The notes beneath the pieces were generated by a model. The model saw only the letters and a program-made list of their open reading frames with translations. It was not told the DNA's origin and ran no database searches. This document shows, one piece after another, positions 1-9,309 of a DNA stretch of 64,000 nucleotides. The first letter of the stretch is position 1, and every line of letters begins with the position of its first letter. The DNA is from CAYFZO01 sp965223735 (GTDB lineage Bacteria > Pseudomonadota > Gammaproteobacteria > Poriferisulfidales > Oxydemutatoraceae): positions 744,001 to 808,000 of the forward strand of contig OZ245010.1 in NCBI GenBank assembly GCA_965223735.1, in the 5' to 3' direction. Position numbers and translations under genes: made by a program.

Positions 1-859
1 CCGCCGTGTGCACCCCCAGACGCGAACGGTATCTCACCCGACCTTCAATGTCGCGCGTTGAATAGGCGGCGCCCAGGTGCAGAAAATGATCGTCGCCAAA
101 GTGCGGCGACATGGCAATACGGCCAGTAACTGCGTAATTGTCTTCGCCGTCTTCGTCTTCGGCGCCGTCGTCAAACACACCGAGAGCCCAGTTGAAATTA
201 TTGCTCTCTTTGTGATACCCCGACAGCTGGACGCCGGCAAAATCCGGCTGACCTGCCCCCAAGTAGTTGCCTCCAAGAAAGTCAAGCGATATGTTTCTTT
301 CGATGGTTGAGATCCATTTGGAACTCACCAGCCGCTCCAATGAAAAAGGCTCCTTGAATTTTCCCACCCTGACTGAAAGCGGCTTGAACCCTGCGTACTC
401 TATATACGCCGTGTTCACATCGGCTGCTTCATCCTGATCATCTATATTCACGGTGAACTTGTACTTCCAGTCCTTCTTGACCGAACCGCCCGCCGTCAGG
501 CGGGTGCGGCGGAACTCGCCTTCGGATTCACTGCCACCATCATCGGTGAATACATCGTCAAAAAAGTCGTAGTCCAGCAGGATGCGGCCACCCAATTTGA
601 AACTGTTGCCGTTGCCGGATTTAACTTTGAAACCGCCGCCGGTCGTGGACAGCGTAATATCCTCACCGTCGGTCTTGACCACACCGCCCTTCTTCCCTTT
701 CTCCTTCCCCGTTTCCGACTTCATCTTGATGATGGTGTCTTGCAGACTTTCGATCATCTTTTCGAGGCGGTCGATACGCTCATCGGTAGTCTCCGCCGAT
801 GCCCCAAGAAACGGCACGAACGCGAGGGCGATGAATGCAAATAACGCTTTGTGGTTCAT
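1..859 (-). CDS. Phosphate-selective porin (OprO/OprP type), 3' end outside window
   Basis: An outer-membrane beta-barrel porin of the OprO/OprP family, expected to pass phosphate or polyphosphate. The first 286 codons are present and the frame runs off the left edge. The protein starts with a signal peptide (MNHKALFAFIALAFVPFLGASA), followed by a short coiled-coil segment (TDERIDRLEKMIESLQDTI, about residues 25-45) and then barrel strands such as KLGGRILLDYDFF, FRRTRLTAGG and VRVGKFKEPFSLE, a pattern typical of this porin family. The ATG at 859 has an AGGAG ribosome site about 6 nt upstream. It is divergent from the PstS-like gene, with a Pho box in between, which supports induction by phosphate starvation. 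The exact substrate is inferred from context. Confidence 0.85.
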   Translation of the reverse strand, partial: MNHKALFAFIALAFVPFLGASAETTDERIDRLEKMIESLQDTIIKMKSETGKEKGKKGGVVKTDGEDITLSTTGGGFKVKSGNGNSFKLGGRILLDYDFFDDVFTDDGGSESEGEFRRTRLTAGGSVKKDWKYKFTVNIDDQDEAADVNTAYIEYAGFKPLSVRVGKFKEPFSLERLVSSKWISTIERNISLDFLGGNYLGAGQPDFAGVQLSGYHKESNNFNWALGVFDDGAEDEDGEDNYAVTGRIAMSPHFGDDHFLHLGAAYSTRDIEGRVRYRSRLGVHTA

Positions 860-975
860 TGAAAATCTCCTGTGAAAATATCTTACGGGGATCAGAATTG
901 TCCCAAAGCCCTCGTTCAACAGCCGTCTTGCGGCGGATTTCGGGACGCATTATTGACCGGGAAAATTACATTCCC

Positions 976-993
976 GTTTCAGAGTTATGACAG
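976..993 (-). promoter_or_regulatory. Pho box (PhoB binding site) between porin and pstS
   Basis: Read on the minus strand the 18 bases are CTGTCATAACTCTGAAAC, matching 16 of 18 positions of the enteric PhoB consensus CTGTCATAWAWCTGTMAY. A TGTAAT-like -10 lies just downstream in the porin direction. The site is 117 bp from the porin start and about 95 bp from the pstS start, so it could serve both. Binding is inferred from sequence only. Confidence 0.7.
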
Positions 994-1088
994 TTTTATT
1001 TCACCGACATTGAAATAACTTTGTCATATTCATGAGTGAAAATGCCGGCCGGTTGATGAACCACAACTCTATCTCGGAGAAAAACACC

Positions 1089-2150
1089 ATGAAACCAACT
1101 CGGACTTTCATCACTACTTTGGGCGTTCTGATGTTTGTGGCGATGTTCGCATTTGCGGGCAACGCAACGGCGCGCGACCAGATCAATATCGTCGGTTCTT
1201 CCACCGTCTATCCGTTTGCGACGGTGGTCGCCGAAACCTTCGGTCGCAACAGCTCATTCAAAACACCGAAGATCGAGTCCACCGGTTCCGGCGGCGGGCT
1301 CAAGCTCTTTTGCAACGGTGTTGGCGTCAATACGCCCGACATTACCAATTCGTCGCGCCGCATCAAGCAGAAAGAAATTGACGCTTGCGTCAAGAACGGC
1401 GTCACCGACATCGTCGAAGTGAAAATCGGCTACGACGGCATCATGCTCGCCCATGCCAAAAACTCGGTGACGATGGACATCAGCCTCAAGCACCTCTTCC
1501 TGGCGCTCGCCAAGCACGTGCCGAACCCTGACGGTTCGCAGACGCTGGTGCCCAACCCCTACAAGCTCTGGAAGGATGTCGATGCATCGCTGCCGGCCGG
1601 CAAGATTGAAGTGCTCGGCCCGCCGCCGACCTCCGGCACACGCGACGCGTTCGCCGAACTCGGGCTCGAAGGCGGCTGCAAAACATTTGACTGGATCAAG
1701 GCGATGAAAAAGGCCGACAAAAAAGCCTACAAGAAGCTGTGCCACACTGTGCGCGAAGACGGAGCCTATATAGAGGCAGGCGAAAACGACAACCTGATTG
1801 TGCAAAAACTGAAAGCCAACCCCAGCGCTTTTGGCGTGTTCGGCTTCAGTTTCCTTGACCAGAACACCGATTCCGTGCGCGGCGCATCAATCAACGGCGT
1901 CCAACCGACGTTTGAAGAGATCTCGGCGGGCGGATACACGCTTTCGCGTCCGTTGTATTTCTACGTGAAAAAAGCTCACGCCGGCTCAATCCCGGGCATT
2001 CAGGAATACATGGCGGAATTCATCAGCGATAAAGCCATGGGCGAGGAAGGCTACCTTGCGGACAGGGGACTGATCCCGATGCCGTCTGATGAAAAAGCGG
2101 CAGTTGTAAAAGCGGTCCACGGACTGGAAACACTGCCGCATAAACTGTAA
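1089..2150 (+). CDS. pstS: Phosphate ABC transporter substrate-binding protein, PstS-like
   Basis: A periplasmic phosphate-binding protein of 353 residues. The signal peptide covers roughly residues 1-28 (ending FAGNATA) and is followed by QINIVGSSTVYPF and the phosphate-loop segment ESTGSGGG, both typical of PstS. I chose the ATG at 1089 rather than the in-frame ATG at 1032 because it has a GGAGA ribosome site 8 nt upstream and begins directly with the signal peptide. The usual pstC-pstA-pstB-phoU genes do not follow; instead a terminator and then an opposing RND gene follow. The protein may therefore act with a transporter encoded elsewhere, or as a high-affinity scavenger paired with the divergent porin. 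Confidence 0.9.
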   Translation: MKPTRTFITTLGVLMFVAMFAFAGNATARDQINIVGSSTVYPFATVVAETFGRNSSFKTPKIESTGSGGGLKLFCNGVGVNTPDITNSSRRIKQKEIDACVKNGVTDIVEVKIGYDGIMLAHAKNSVTMDISLKHLFLALAKHVPNPDGSQTLVPNPYKLWKDVDASLPAGKIEVLGPPPTSGTRDAFAELGLEGGCKTFDWIKAMKKADKKAYKKLCHTVREDGAYIEAGENDNLIVQKLKANPSAFGVFGFSFLDQNTDSVRGASINGVQPTFEEISAGGYTLSRPLYFYVKKAHAGSIPGIQEYMAEFISDKAMGEEGYLADRGLIPMPSDEKAAVVKAVHGLETLPHKL

Positions 2151-2215
2151 GAAACCCGGAGGGGGGATCGGATCAGCGGCGCTCTGCCAGCCGCAGGCCG
2201 CTGACCGTGAATGCA

Positions 2216-2242
2216 GGGGTGGGCTTGTGCCCGCCCCTTTTT
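2216..2242 (+). terminator. Rho-independent terminator of pstS
   Basis: GGGGTGGGC-TTGT-GCCCGCCCC followed by TTTTT forms a 9-bp stem with a single T-G wobble and a four-base loop, 65 bp after the pstS stop codon. Confidence 0.85.
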
Positions 2243-2328
2243 CTTTGGAACATTCGCTTGACGGCGCGAATGGGGATGCAGCGGCGGGCTTGCGCCCCCT
2301 TATCCGAACGGCTGTGCCGTCACCCAGC

Positions 2329-5300
2329 TCATAACATACGCGCACGCAGGTCGTCGGCGACCAGATAGAAACACGGCAGCACCAGCAGGACCAGCGCAGT
2401 CGCAAACACCAGGCCGAAACCCAGGCTGATCGCCATCGGCGACAGGAACGCGGTCTGCCCGGTGGCAAAGAAGATCAGCGGGGAGACGCCGAGAAAAGTC
2501 GTGATTGTCGTCAGCAGTATCGGCCGCACCCTCTTGCGCCCGGCCTCGATCATCGCGGCGATGCGCTCGCCCCCACGCGCACGGCGCTTGCTCGCAAAGT
2601 TCACCAGGATCAGCGCGTCGTTGACAATGATGCCGCTCAATGCGACAAAACCGACCATGGATACGAACTGGAGATTGAAATCAAACAGCAGGTGGCCGCC
2701 GACCACGCCGATGATGCCGAACGGGATTGCCGACAACACGACCAGCGGCTCGAGGAGCGAACGAAATAACGCTATCAGAATGAAAAAAATCAGCGCGACC
2801 GCAACAACCAGCGCGTTGCCGAGACCGCTGAAAGCCTCAATCGCATCGCGCTTCTCACCGCGAAAAACCATTTCATAACCGCGACGCTGCTCAAAAACCT
2901 CCCCGAAGCGGTCGCTGATCAGGTTATAGACTTCGAGCGCAGTCGTCTTGTCGAGGTCAACTTCTGCGTTGACCGTCGCCACCCTCCGGCGGTCGATCCG
3001 CAACAACGTGCTGAAACCCCGATCGAGCTCCACATCGGCGACCGAATCCATATAGGCGACCTTGCCGTTCGGAAGCGTCAGCGGCAAAGCCAGCAGCGCG
3101 GCGACGTCGTGGCGCACGTTTTCAGGAAAGATCACGCGCACGGGATAACGCTCCTTGCCCCAATTCGCATAAGCGACCTCGACGCCGAAATAACCCGCGC
3201 GCACGAAATCAGACACCGTCTCCTGCGTCAGGCCAAGTTCCCTGCCGCGCTCGTTCAGCCGGTAGCGGAACTCGAGTTTTCCCGGCTCGACATCGTGCCG
3301 CGTGTCGTAAACACCGTCGAGCGTTTTCATAAACTCGCTCATCTCGTCGGCGTACTCACGCAACTGCCCGACCTCGGGGCCCGCGATGCTGACGACGATG
3401 TCGGAACCGGCGGGGCCGGCGCGCGGCTTCAGTATCGAAAACCGCTTGACACCGGTCATGCCCTGCAAGCGTTCGCGAATCAGGTGGATCACTTCGTCGG
3501 TGCCGCGCACCCTGCCGCGGTCCGAAGGCAGCCTGAGATTGATCAGCGGCGTTACAAACCGCTCGATAAAGCCTTCGGGACGCCTTTTCTCAAGACTGAC
3601 CACCAACTGGATGTAATGGCTCGCCAGTTTCGAGCGGTTGAAGTCAATCAGCAGCACCCCGACGTTGGTCAGCATGACCTCGAGTTCGTCCTCGTAGCCT
3701 TCAAACACTTCCTCAATCTGCGCCTCTATCTCCGTAGCGAGACGCTTGCTGTCGTCCATGCCGTATGTATTCGGCGCTTCTATGTTGACAAAAAACTGGT
3801 TGATCTCGACGTTGCCGAACAACTGAAACGGGATCCGCGTCATCGCCAGCACGACCGCTATGGAGAACACGCACACGGCAAGCACGCTGACCAGATAGCG
3901 GTTATTCAGCGACCATTCGAGCCAGCGCGTGTAATGTTCCAGCACCTTCCGCCAAAAGGCGCCGGTGCGCTGCGCCCTGACCTTGACGTTCCTGAAGGCA
4001 ATACGCGCGTGCGAAGGCAGGATCACGAACGCCTCGAACAGCGAGCCCATCAGCGCCGCGCTGACCACGATTGGAATGACCGTGATGAACGCGCCGAGCG
4101 TGCCGCTGATCGCAAACATCGGCAGAAAAGCGACGACCGTCGTCAGAGTCGAGGCCACGATCGGCCCCAGCACCTCATGCGCGCCGAGCGACGCGGCCTG
4201 CATATACGGCGTGCCCTCCTCGAGACGGCTGTAAACGTTCTCGGTGATGATGATTGCGTCATCGACGATCATCCCGAGCGCGATCAGAAAAGCGAACAGC
4301 GACACCATGTTGGTTGTAAAGCCGAGGTAATGGATGACGATGATCGCGACGAGAAAGGAAACCGGTATGCCGAGCGCGGTGATTACCGCGACGCGGAAGT
4401 TCAGCAACAGGTAAAGCGACAGCAGCAACAGCAAAAGCCCGACCGTGCCCGACGAAAACACCGTCTGCAGGCGGGTTTCGATGTAAACCGAGGAATCGCT
4501 GTGATAGCCGAGGCGGATGTCGGGCGGCAGAGTTTGCGACAGATCCTTGATCAACTGCTTGACGGCGCTCGACACCTCGATCGTTGAACCAGCGGCAGTT
4601 TTAGTGACGACCAGGTTGACCGCCGGCTTGCCTTCGTAGCGCCCGAGCGTTTCTTCTTTCTCCAGACGCAGTTCAACGTCGGCGACATCACCTATTTTCA
4701 GCTGTCCGCCGCGCGCGTTCAAGCGGATCGGGATTTCACGCACCGCCTGTATGTCCGGCTCCGCACCGAGTCCGCGCAACTGGATCTCGCCCTCGCTTGA
4801 AGACAATTTCCCGCCCGGCCGATCGCCGATGTTGCTTTTAAGGGCGCGGCTGATCTCGTCGAGAGACACTTTTTTCGCAGCCGACAAGTAGGGGTCAAAA
4901 ACAACCCATATTTCCCATTCGCGTTCACCCGCGATGTTGACGCTGGCGACGTCTTCAATGCGCCGGATTGCGCGTTTCACGCGCTTGCCGGTTTCAATCA
5001 GGTCATCCTCGCCGGCATTGCCATAAACGCTGACGATCATTACCGGAAAACGCGTGCGCAGGCGCCGCACCTGCGTACGCTCGGCATCCTCGGGCAATCC
5101 TCCAATCGTGTCAACCGCCGAACGAACATCCTGCAAAAAATCATCGGCGTTGACATTCGGCTTGAGCAGCAAAAGCACCTGCGAATAAGCCTCACGACTC
5201 AGCGACTCTATCGAGTCTATGTCGCCCAGACCTTCGACCGCCTCTTCTATCGGGATCGTGACCTGTCGCTCGACTTCAACCGGCGACGCACCTTCAAAGC

Positions 5301-5445
5301 GCGTCGTAATCTCTATTGTGTCCTTTTCGGTGACCGGAAAGATCTCCTGCGGCATCGCACGCCACGACATCACGCCGACAACGACGATACCGATCAGCAG
5401 AAAATTGACAAGCAGGGGATTGCGAATCGAAAAGTCTATGATCAT
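2329..5445 (-). CDS. RND multidrug efflux transporter, AcrB/HAE1 family
   Basis: The inner-membrane proton-driven pump of a tripartite efflux system, 1,038 residues, the normal length of the family. It starts with MIIDFSIRNPLLVNFLLIGIVV (first membrane helix), has a large periplasmic loop, and carries the TM4 motif IALGMIVDDAIIITENV with the two aspartates of the proton relay. A second half with GIIVNDALILVNF in TM10 completes the duplication. The adaptor gene lies 50 bp upstream on the same strand, so the two form an operon; no TolC-type outer-membrane gene is present. The substrate cannot be told from sequence. Confidence 0.92.
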   Translation of the reverse strand: MIIDFSIRNPLLVNFLLIGIVVVGVMSWRAMPQEIFPVTEKDTIEITTRFEGASPVEVERQVTIPIEEAVEGLGDIDSIESLSREAYSQVLLLLKPNVNADDFLQDVRSAVDTIGGLPEDAERTQVRRLRTRFPVMIVSVYGNAGEDDLIETGKRVKRAIRRIEDVASVNIAGEREWEIWVVFDPYLSAAKKVSLDEISRALKSNIGDRPGGKLSSSEGEIQLRGLGAEPDIQAVREIPIRLNARGGQLKIGDVADVELRLEKEETLGRYEGKPAVNLVVTKTAAGSTIEVSSAVKQLIKDLSQTLPPDIRLGYHSDSSVYIETRLQTVFSSGTVGLLLLLLSLYLLLNFRVAVITALGIPVSFLVAIIVIHYLGFTTNMVSLFAFLIALGMIVDDAIIITENVYSRLEEGTPYMQAASLGAHEVLGPIVASTLTTVVAFLPMFAISGTLGAFITVIPIVVSAALMGSLFEAFVILPSHARIAFRNVKVRAQRTGAFWRKVLEHYTRWLEWSLNNRYLVSVLAVCVFSIAVVLAMTRIPFQLFGNVEINQFFVNIEAPNTYGMDDSKRLATEIEAQIEEVFEGYEDELEVMLTNVGVLLIDFNRSKLASHYIQLVVSLEKRRPEGFIERFVTPLINLRLPSDRGRVRGTDEVIHLIRERLQGMTGVKRFSILKPRAGPAGSDIVVSIAGPEVGQLREYADEMSEFMKTLDGVYDTRHDVEPGKLEFRYRLNERGRELGLTQETVSDFVRAGYFGVEVAYANWGKERYPVRVIFPENVRHDVAALLALPLTLPNGKVAYMDSVADVELDRGFSTLLRIDRRRVATVNAEVDLDKTTALEVYNLISDRFGEVFEQRRGYEMVFRGEKRDAIEAFSGLGNALVVAVALIFFILIALFRSLLEPLVVLSAIPFGIIGVVGGHLLFDFNLQFVSMVGFVALSGIIVNDALILVNFASKRRARGGERIAAMIEAGRKRVRPILLTTITTFLGVSPLIFFATGQTAFLSPMAISLGFGLVFATALVLLVLPCFYLVADDLRARML

Positions 5446-5495
5446 TCGCTGCCTGTCCGCCGGTTATCCACGCGGGGCGCGACCCGCCCCTGAAT

Positions 5496-6683
5496 TCAGT
5501 GGATCGGTTCTTCACCCTGCCTGACAACGACTTTCTGGCCGTCGGCGAGTTTATCTACATCGTGCACAATGACACGCAGCCCCGGCTCGAGCCCTGACTC
5601 CACAATCACCTGGTCGGCGACGCGCGAACCGAGCGAAACCCTGATGCGCTTCAACACACCCTCATATTCGGCGAAGACATAAGTGTGGCCGTCGAGATAC
5701 CGCACCGCGGCCAGCGGCACCGTGATCACGTCGTCGCGTTGCGGCTGCGGCAGGCGCGCGCGTGCCGTCACGCCGGCACGCAACCTGTCGTCGGCGACGC
5801 GCACGCGCGCCTCATAAGTGAAGGTCTCAGGATCTGGAGCCGCCTGCAACGACACCAACTCACCTTCAAGATCGGCCGCCGGCGTGCCGATCTCCGGCAC
5901 CTCGATCTGAACCGGATCGCCGACTTTGAGTACCGACGCGCCTTTGCTGCCGACATGCAGTATCAGATCAAACTGCGACACATCGACCATCGTCAGCACG
6001 ACCTGCCCCTGATTGACGTAGCTGCCGACCTCAACCTCAATCCGGTTGACAATCCCCGCAAAAGGCGCGGCGAGACTGGTTCTTTCCAGATCACGTTCGG
6101 CGCGGTCGCGGTTGCTGCGGGTGAGATCGAGCCGCGCCGTCGCCACCGACACCGAGTGCGCAATCTGCGCTTCACCGGCACGCAGACTGATCAATTCCCG
6201 CTCGGCCGCGTCGAGCGACGATCGGGTCGTGAGATTTTTTTCAACCAGGTCTTCAAGGCGCGCCACTTCCCGCGCCTGCAATTCGCTGTTGCGCCGTGCA
6301 AGGGCGAGCAACCGCCCGTCGCGCTCGACTTCGGCGGCGACCAGGTCAAATTCGGCCTGCATCCTGGTCAGGGCGTCGCGGTAATCCCGGTCATCGAGCT
6401 TGAGCAGAACGTCACCCGCAGCCACCGGCGTACCTGCCTCGACGTACCTGGCCTCGACGCGCCCGGAGACCTCAAACTTCAGGTCGCTGGTCCTGACCGG
6501 CTCAAAACGCCCGGTCAACATGCGCCACGGCTTCACGTCGCGCACCTGCAACTCAGATACCGTCACCGCGAGCGGCAGAACCTCGCGTTCGACCAGACGC
6601 GGGCCGGGTTCGGCCCACAAAATGACCGCGATCACCGCGACCGTGATCAATACCGCAGACAGACTGAAACTCTTCTGCCTCAA
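5496..6683 (-). CDS. RND efflux periplasmic adaptor (membrane fusion protein)
   Basis: The periplasmic adaptor subunit, 395 residues, that links the RND pump encoded just downstream to an outer-membrane channel. An N-terminal membrane anchor (VLITVAVIAVILW) is followed by a lipoyl half-motif (EVSGRVEARYVEAGTPVAAGDVLLKLD), a long alpha-helical hairpin (about residues 100-190, rich in Arg, Glu and Leu), the second lipoyl half (APFAGIVNRIEVEVGSYV) and beta-barrel domains, in the order expected for HlyD/AcrA-type adaptors. It is the first gene of the operon. Confidence 0.9.
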   Translation of the reverse strand: MRQKSFSLSAVLITVAVIAVILWAEPGPRLVEREVLPLAVTVSELQVRDVKPWRMLTGRFEPVRTSDLKFEVSGRVEARYVEAGTPVAAGDVLLKLDDRDYRDALTRMQAEFDLVAAEVERDGRLLALARRNSELQAREVARLEDLVEKNLTTRSSLDAAERELISLRAGEAQIAHSVSVATARLDLTRSNRDRAERDLERTSLAAPFAGIVNRIEVEVGSYVNQGQVVLTMVDVSQFDLILHVGSKGASVLKVGDPVQIEVPEIGTPAADLEGELVSLQAAPDPETFTYEARVRVADDRLRAGVTARARLPQPQRDDVITVPLAAVRYLDGHTYVFAEYEGVLKRIRVSLGSRVADQVIVESGLEPGLRVIVHDVDKLADGQKVVVRQGEEPIH

Positions 6684-6826
6684 GGCTGTTACCCGTTCGA
6701 AGTCAATAACGGAGCATTATATACATCCGAACGTACGCCGACGCCGACATCGCAACACCGGCGGGGCCGCAACCCGCCCCGGCGGCGTCTCATTCACAAC
6801 GGGGAAAACGGTACGAAAAAGCGACC

Positions 6827-7216
6827 CTACGAATCCGCTTCGGCCTCAGACAGGTCGCGCGGACGATCCACCAGTTCAACAAACGCCATCGGCGCTTTGT
6901 CGCCGGGGCGAAATCCGCATTTGAGGATGGACAGGTAGCCGCCCGGCCGGTTCTTGTAACGCGGACCGAGCTCGGTGAACAATTTACCGACCGCGTCTTT
7001 GTTGCGCAACTTCGAGAACGCGCGGCGACGCGCGGCGACGCTGTCATTGCGCGACAGCGTGATCAGCGGCTCGACAACGCGCCGCAACTCCTTCGCCCGC
7101 GCCAGCGTGGTCCTGATCGCCTCGTGCTTGATCAGGGAAACGCTCATGTTCGCCAGCATCGCCCCGCGATGGGCGTCGGTCATATTGAGTTTCCTGCCGG
7201 CGTGACGATGTCGCAT
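6827..7216 (-). CDS. rplQ: 50S ribosomal protein L17
   Basis: Large-subunit protein near the peptide exit region, 129 residues, slightly longer than the common 120-127. The start MRHRHAGRKLNMTDAHRGAMLANM and the segment HEAIRTTLARAKELRRVVEPLI are family hallmarks. It is the last gene of the alpha operon, 22 bp after rpoA. The GC-rich palindrome near 6755-6775 lies beyond its stop and has no T-run, so I do not call it a terminator. Confidence 0.97.
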   Translation of the reverse strand: MRHRHAGRKLNMTDAHRGAMLANMSVSLIKHEAIRTTLARAKELRRVVEPLITLSRNDSVAARRRAFSKLRNKDAVGKLFTELGPRYKNRPGGYLSILKCGFRPGDKAPMAFVELVDRPRDLSEAEADS

Positions 7217-7238
7217 CGCTTATCCCCTGAGCCTCGCT

Positions 7239-8234
7239 TCAGCGGGAAATACCGCCCATCGGTTCGCGCTGGGGTTCCGGCGACGACCAGTTCTCCAGAT
7301 GCACGCCGAGTTCGAGGTTGTTTGCCTTGAGCATGTCCTTAATCTCTTCGAGCGACTTCATGCCGATGTTCGGCGTACGCTTCAACTCGACCTCCGTCTT
7401 CTGCACCAGATCGCCAACCCGGTAGATGTATTCGGCTTTCAGGCTGTTGACCGCGCGCCGACTGAGTCCGAGCTCCTCCAGCGACCGCATCAGGATCGGA
7501 TTGACCGAAATATCCAGCGACTGATCGCCCTCGGCCTTCATTTCTTTCAGATCCACGAACGTCTCCAACTGAGAGTACAGAATACGCGCGGCAAAGCGCA
7601 CTGCGTTTTCGGAGTCTATGGTGCCGTTGGTTTCCATCTCTATGATCAACTTGTCGAGATCGGTGCGCTGTTCCACACGCGCGCTGTCAACGCTGTAGGA
7701 CACCTGCCGCACCGGGCTGAAACTCGCGTCGAGCAGCAAAGTGCCGATCGCGCGATCTTCGTCGTCGCGCACAACCGGCTGGTAACCGCGCCCCTTGACA
7801 ACCTTCAGCGTCATATTCAGCTCGCCTTTCTCCGAGAGATTCGCGATCACGTGGTCGGGGTTTGCAAACTCGACGGTGTCCTCGGTCTTGATGTCGGCGG
7901 CGGTCACCACGCCGGGACCTTTCTTGTTGAGCGTGATCACCGCGCTGTCTTTGTGCCCGATCACCGCGAGTTCCTTGAGGTTCAGCAATATATCGGTGAC
8001 GTCTTCCTGCACGCCTTCAATCACCGTGTACTCGTGCAGCACGCCTTCAATCTGCACCTCGACAATGGCATAGCCGGGAATCGAAGACAGCAGGATACGT
8101 CTCAGCGCATTGCCTAGCGTGTGCCCGAAGCCGCGCTCGAGCGGCTCCAGCGACACCCATATACGGGTGTCGGAAATTTTGCGCACATCCACTATGCGCG
8201 GCTTTAATAAATCGTCCTCGTAAGCCACTCTCAA
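7239..8234 (-). CDS. rpoA: DNA-directed RNA polymerase subunit alpha
   Basis: The alpha subunit, 331 residues, which nucleates polymerase assembly and contacts upstream promoter DNA and activators. The N-terminal domain has [27 protein letters not shown]-like sequence, typical of the dimerisation core. The C-terminal domain (about residues 245-315) carries the helix-hairpin-helix region [25 protein letters not shown] and [14 protein letters not shown]. It sits between rpsD and rplQ, the usual proteobacterial order. Confidence 0.97.
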   Translation of the reverse strand: [331 protein letters not shown]

Positions 8235-8277
8235 ATCCTCCGCTTGTTTGTGACAGTCGCCGCCGGTGTCTCGCCGA

Positions 8278-8898
8278 TCACTTGGAATACAGCTCGACGA
8301 CCAGGGACTCGTTAATCTCGGCAGGCAGATCGCCTCTTTCCGGAACCGACTTGAAAACGCCTTTCATCTGTTCTCCGTTCACTTCAACCCACTCCGGAAA
8401 TCCGATCTGATCAGCCACGCCGAGCGCGTCTTTTATCCTCAATTGACCGCGGGCCTTTTCGGTCACTGTAATTTCATCGGCCGGCTTGACCTGGTACGAC
8501 GGCACGTTGACCGTCCGCCCGTTGACCGCAATCGCCTTGTGGCCAACGAGTTGGCGGCACTCGGCGCGGGTCGCGCCGAACCCCATGCGATACACGACGT
8601 TGTCGAGGCGGCATTCGAGCAGTTTCAGCAGGTTCTCGCCGGTCGAACCCTTCCTACGCGCCGCATGTTTGTAGTAGTTGCGGAACTGGCGCTCGAGCAC
8701 GCCGTAAATGCGCCGCACTTTCTGTTTCTCGCGCAACTGTATCCCGTAGTCAGACAGGCGCGGCTTGCGGTCACCGTGCTGCCCCGGCAGTCTTTCCATA
8801 TTGCACTTTGAAGATAACGAACGCGCACGCGCCTTGAGCATAAGGTCGGTACTTTCACGCCGACTCAGCTTGCAGGTTGCTCCGCGGTAACGTGCCAT
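8278..8898 (-). CDS. rpsD: 30S ribosomal protein S4
   Basis: Primary 16S rRNA-binding protein of the small subunit and, in enteric bacteria, the translational repressor of the alpha operon. I chose MARYRGATCKLSRRE as the start, giving 206 residues, the standard length; an upstream in-frame start would add seven residues (MCEEAGA) that S4 does not have. The S4 RNA-binding domain is visible in CRLDNVVYRMGFGATRAECRQLV. It lies 13 bp after rpsK. Confidence 0.96.
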   Translation of the reverse strand: MARYRGATCKLSRRESTDLMLKARARSLSSKCNMERLPGQHGDRKPRLSDYGIQLREKQKVRRIYGVLERQFRNYYKHAARRKGSTGENLLKLLECRLDNVVYRMGFGATRAECRQLVGHKAIAVNGRTVNVPSYQVKPADEITVTEKARGQLRIKDALGVADQIGFPEWVEVNGEQMKGVFKSVPERGDLPAEINESLVVELYSK

Positions 8899-8911
8899 CG
8901 CGCCTGCCTCC

Positions 8912-9304
8912 TCACACACGCCGGCGCTTGGGCGGGCGGCAGCCGTTGTGTGGAATCGGCGTCACGTCGGTGATGCCGACAACCTTGAATCCGACCGCGT
9001 TCAACGCGCGCGCCGCCGATTCGCGTCCGGGGCCCGGGCCGCGCACGTTGATTTCAATGTTCTTGACGCCGAACTCGAGCGCCGCGCGCCCGGCGCGGTC
9101 GGCCGCGACCTGCGCGGCAAACGAGGTGCTCTTGCGCGAACCGCGAAAGCCCGACGAGCCCGCCGTCGCCCAGCACAGGGCGTTGCCCTGACGGTCGGTG
9201 ATCATCACGATGGTGTTGTTGAAAGTCGAGGTGACGTGCGCCACCGCCTCGGACACCACCTTCTGCGCCTTCCTGCGGCCGCGCTTTGTCGTCTTCTTCG
9301 GCAT
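8912..9304 (-). CDS. rpsK: 30S ribosomal protein S11
   Basis: Small-subunit platform protein, about 130 residues. Conserved segments are GVAHVTSTFNNTIVMITD-like sequence and the C-terminus TDVTPIPHNGCRPPKRRRV. Two starts are possible: ATG 9310, which overlaps the rpsM stop as TAATG, or ATG 9304 (MPKKTTKRG), chosen because it gives the normal length and better spacing to the AAGAGAT ribosome site. Confidence 0.96.
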   Translation of the reverse strand: MPKKTTKRGRRKAQKVVSEAVAHVTSTFNNTIVMITDRQGNALCWATAGSSGFRGSRKSTSFAAQVAADRAGRAALEFGVKNIEINVRGPGPGRESAARALNAVGFKVVGITDVTPIPHNGCRPPKRRRV

Positions 9305-9309
9305 CTGCA

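Noticed and set aside
1011..1030. Second Pho box facing pstS (TTTGTCATATTCATGAG)
   Set aside because: Only the first half-site matches; the second half is poor.
6755..6775. Terminator after rplQ
   Set aside because: The GC stem lacks a T-run on the minus strand and is similar to the dispersed palindromes near the RND genes.
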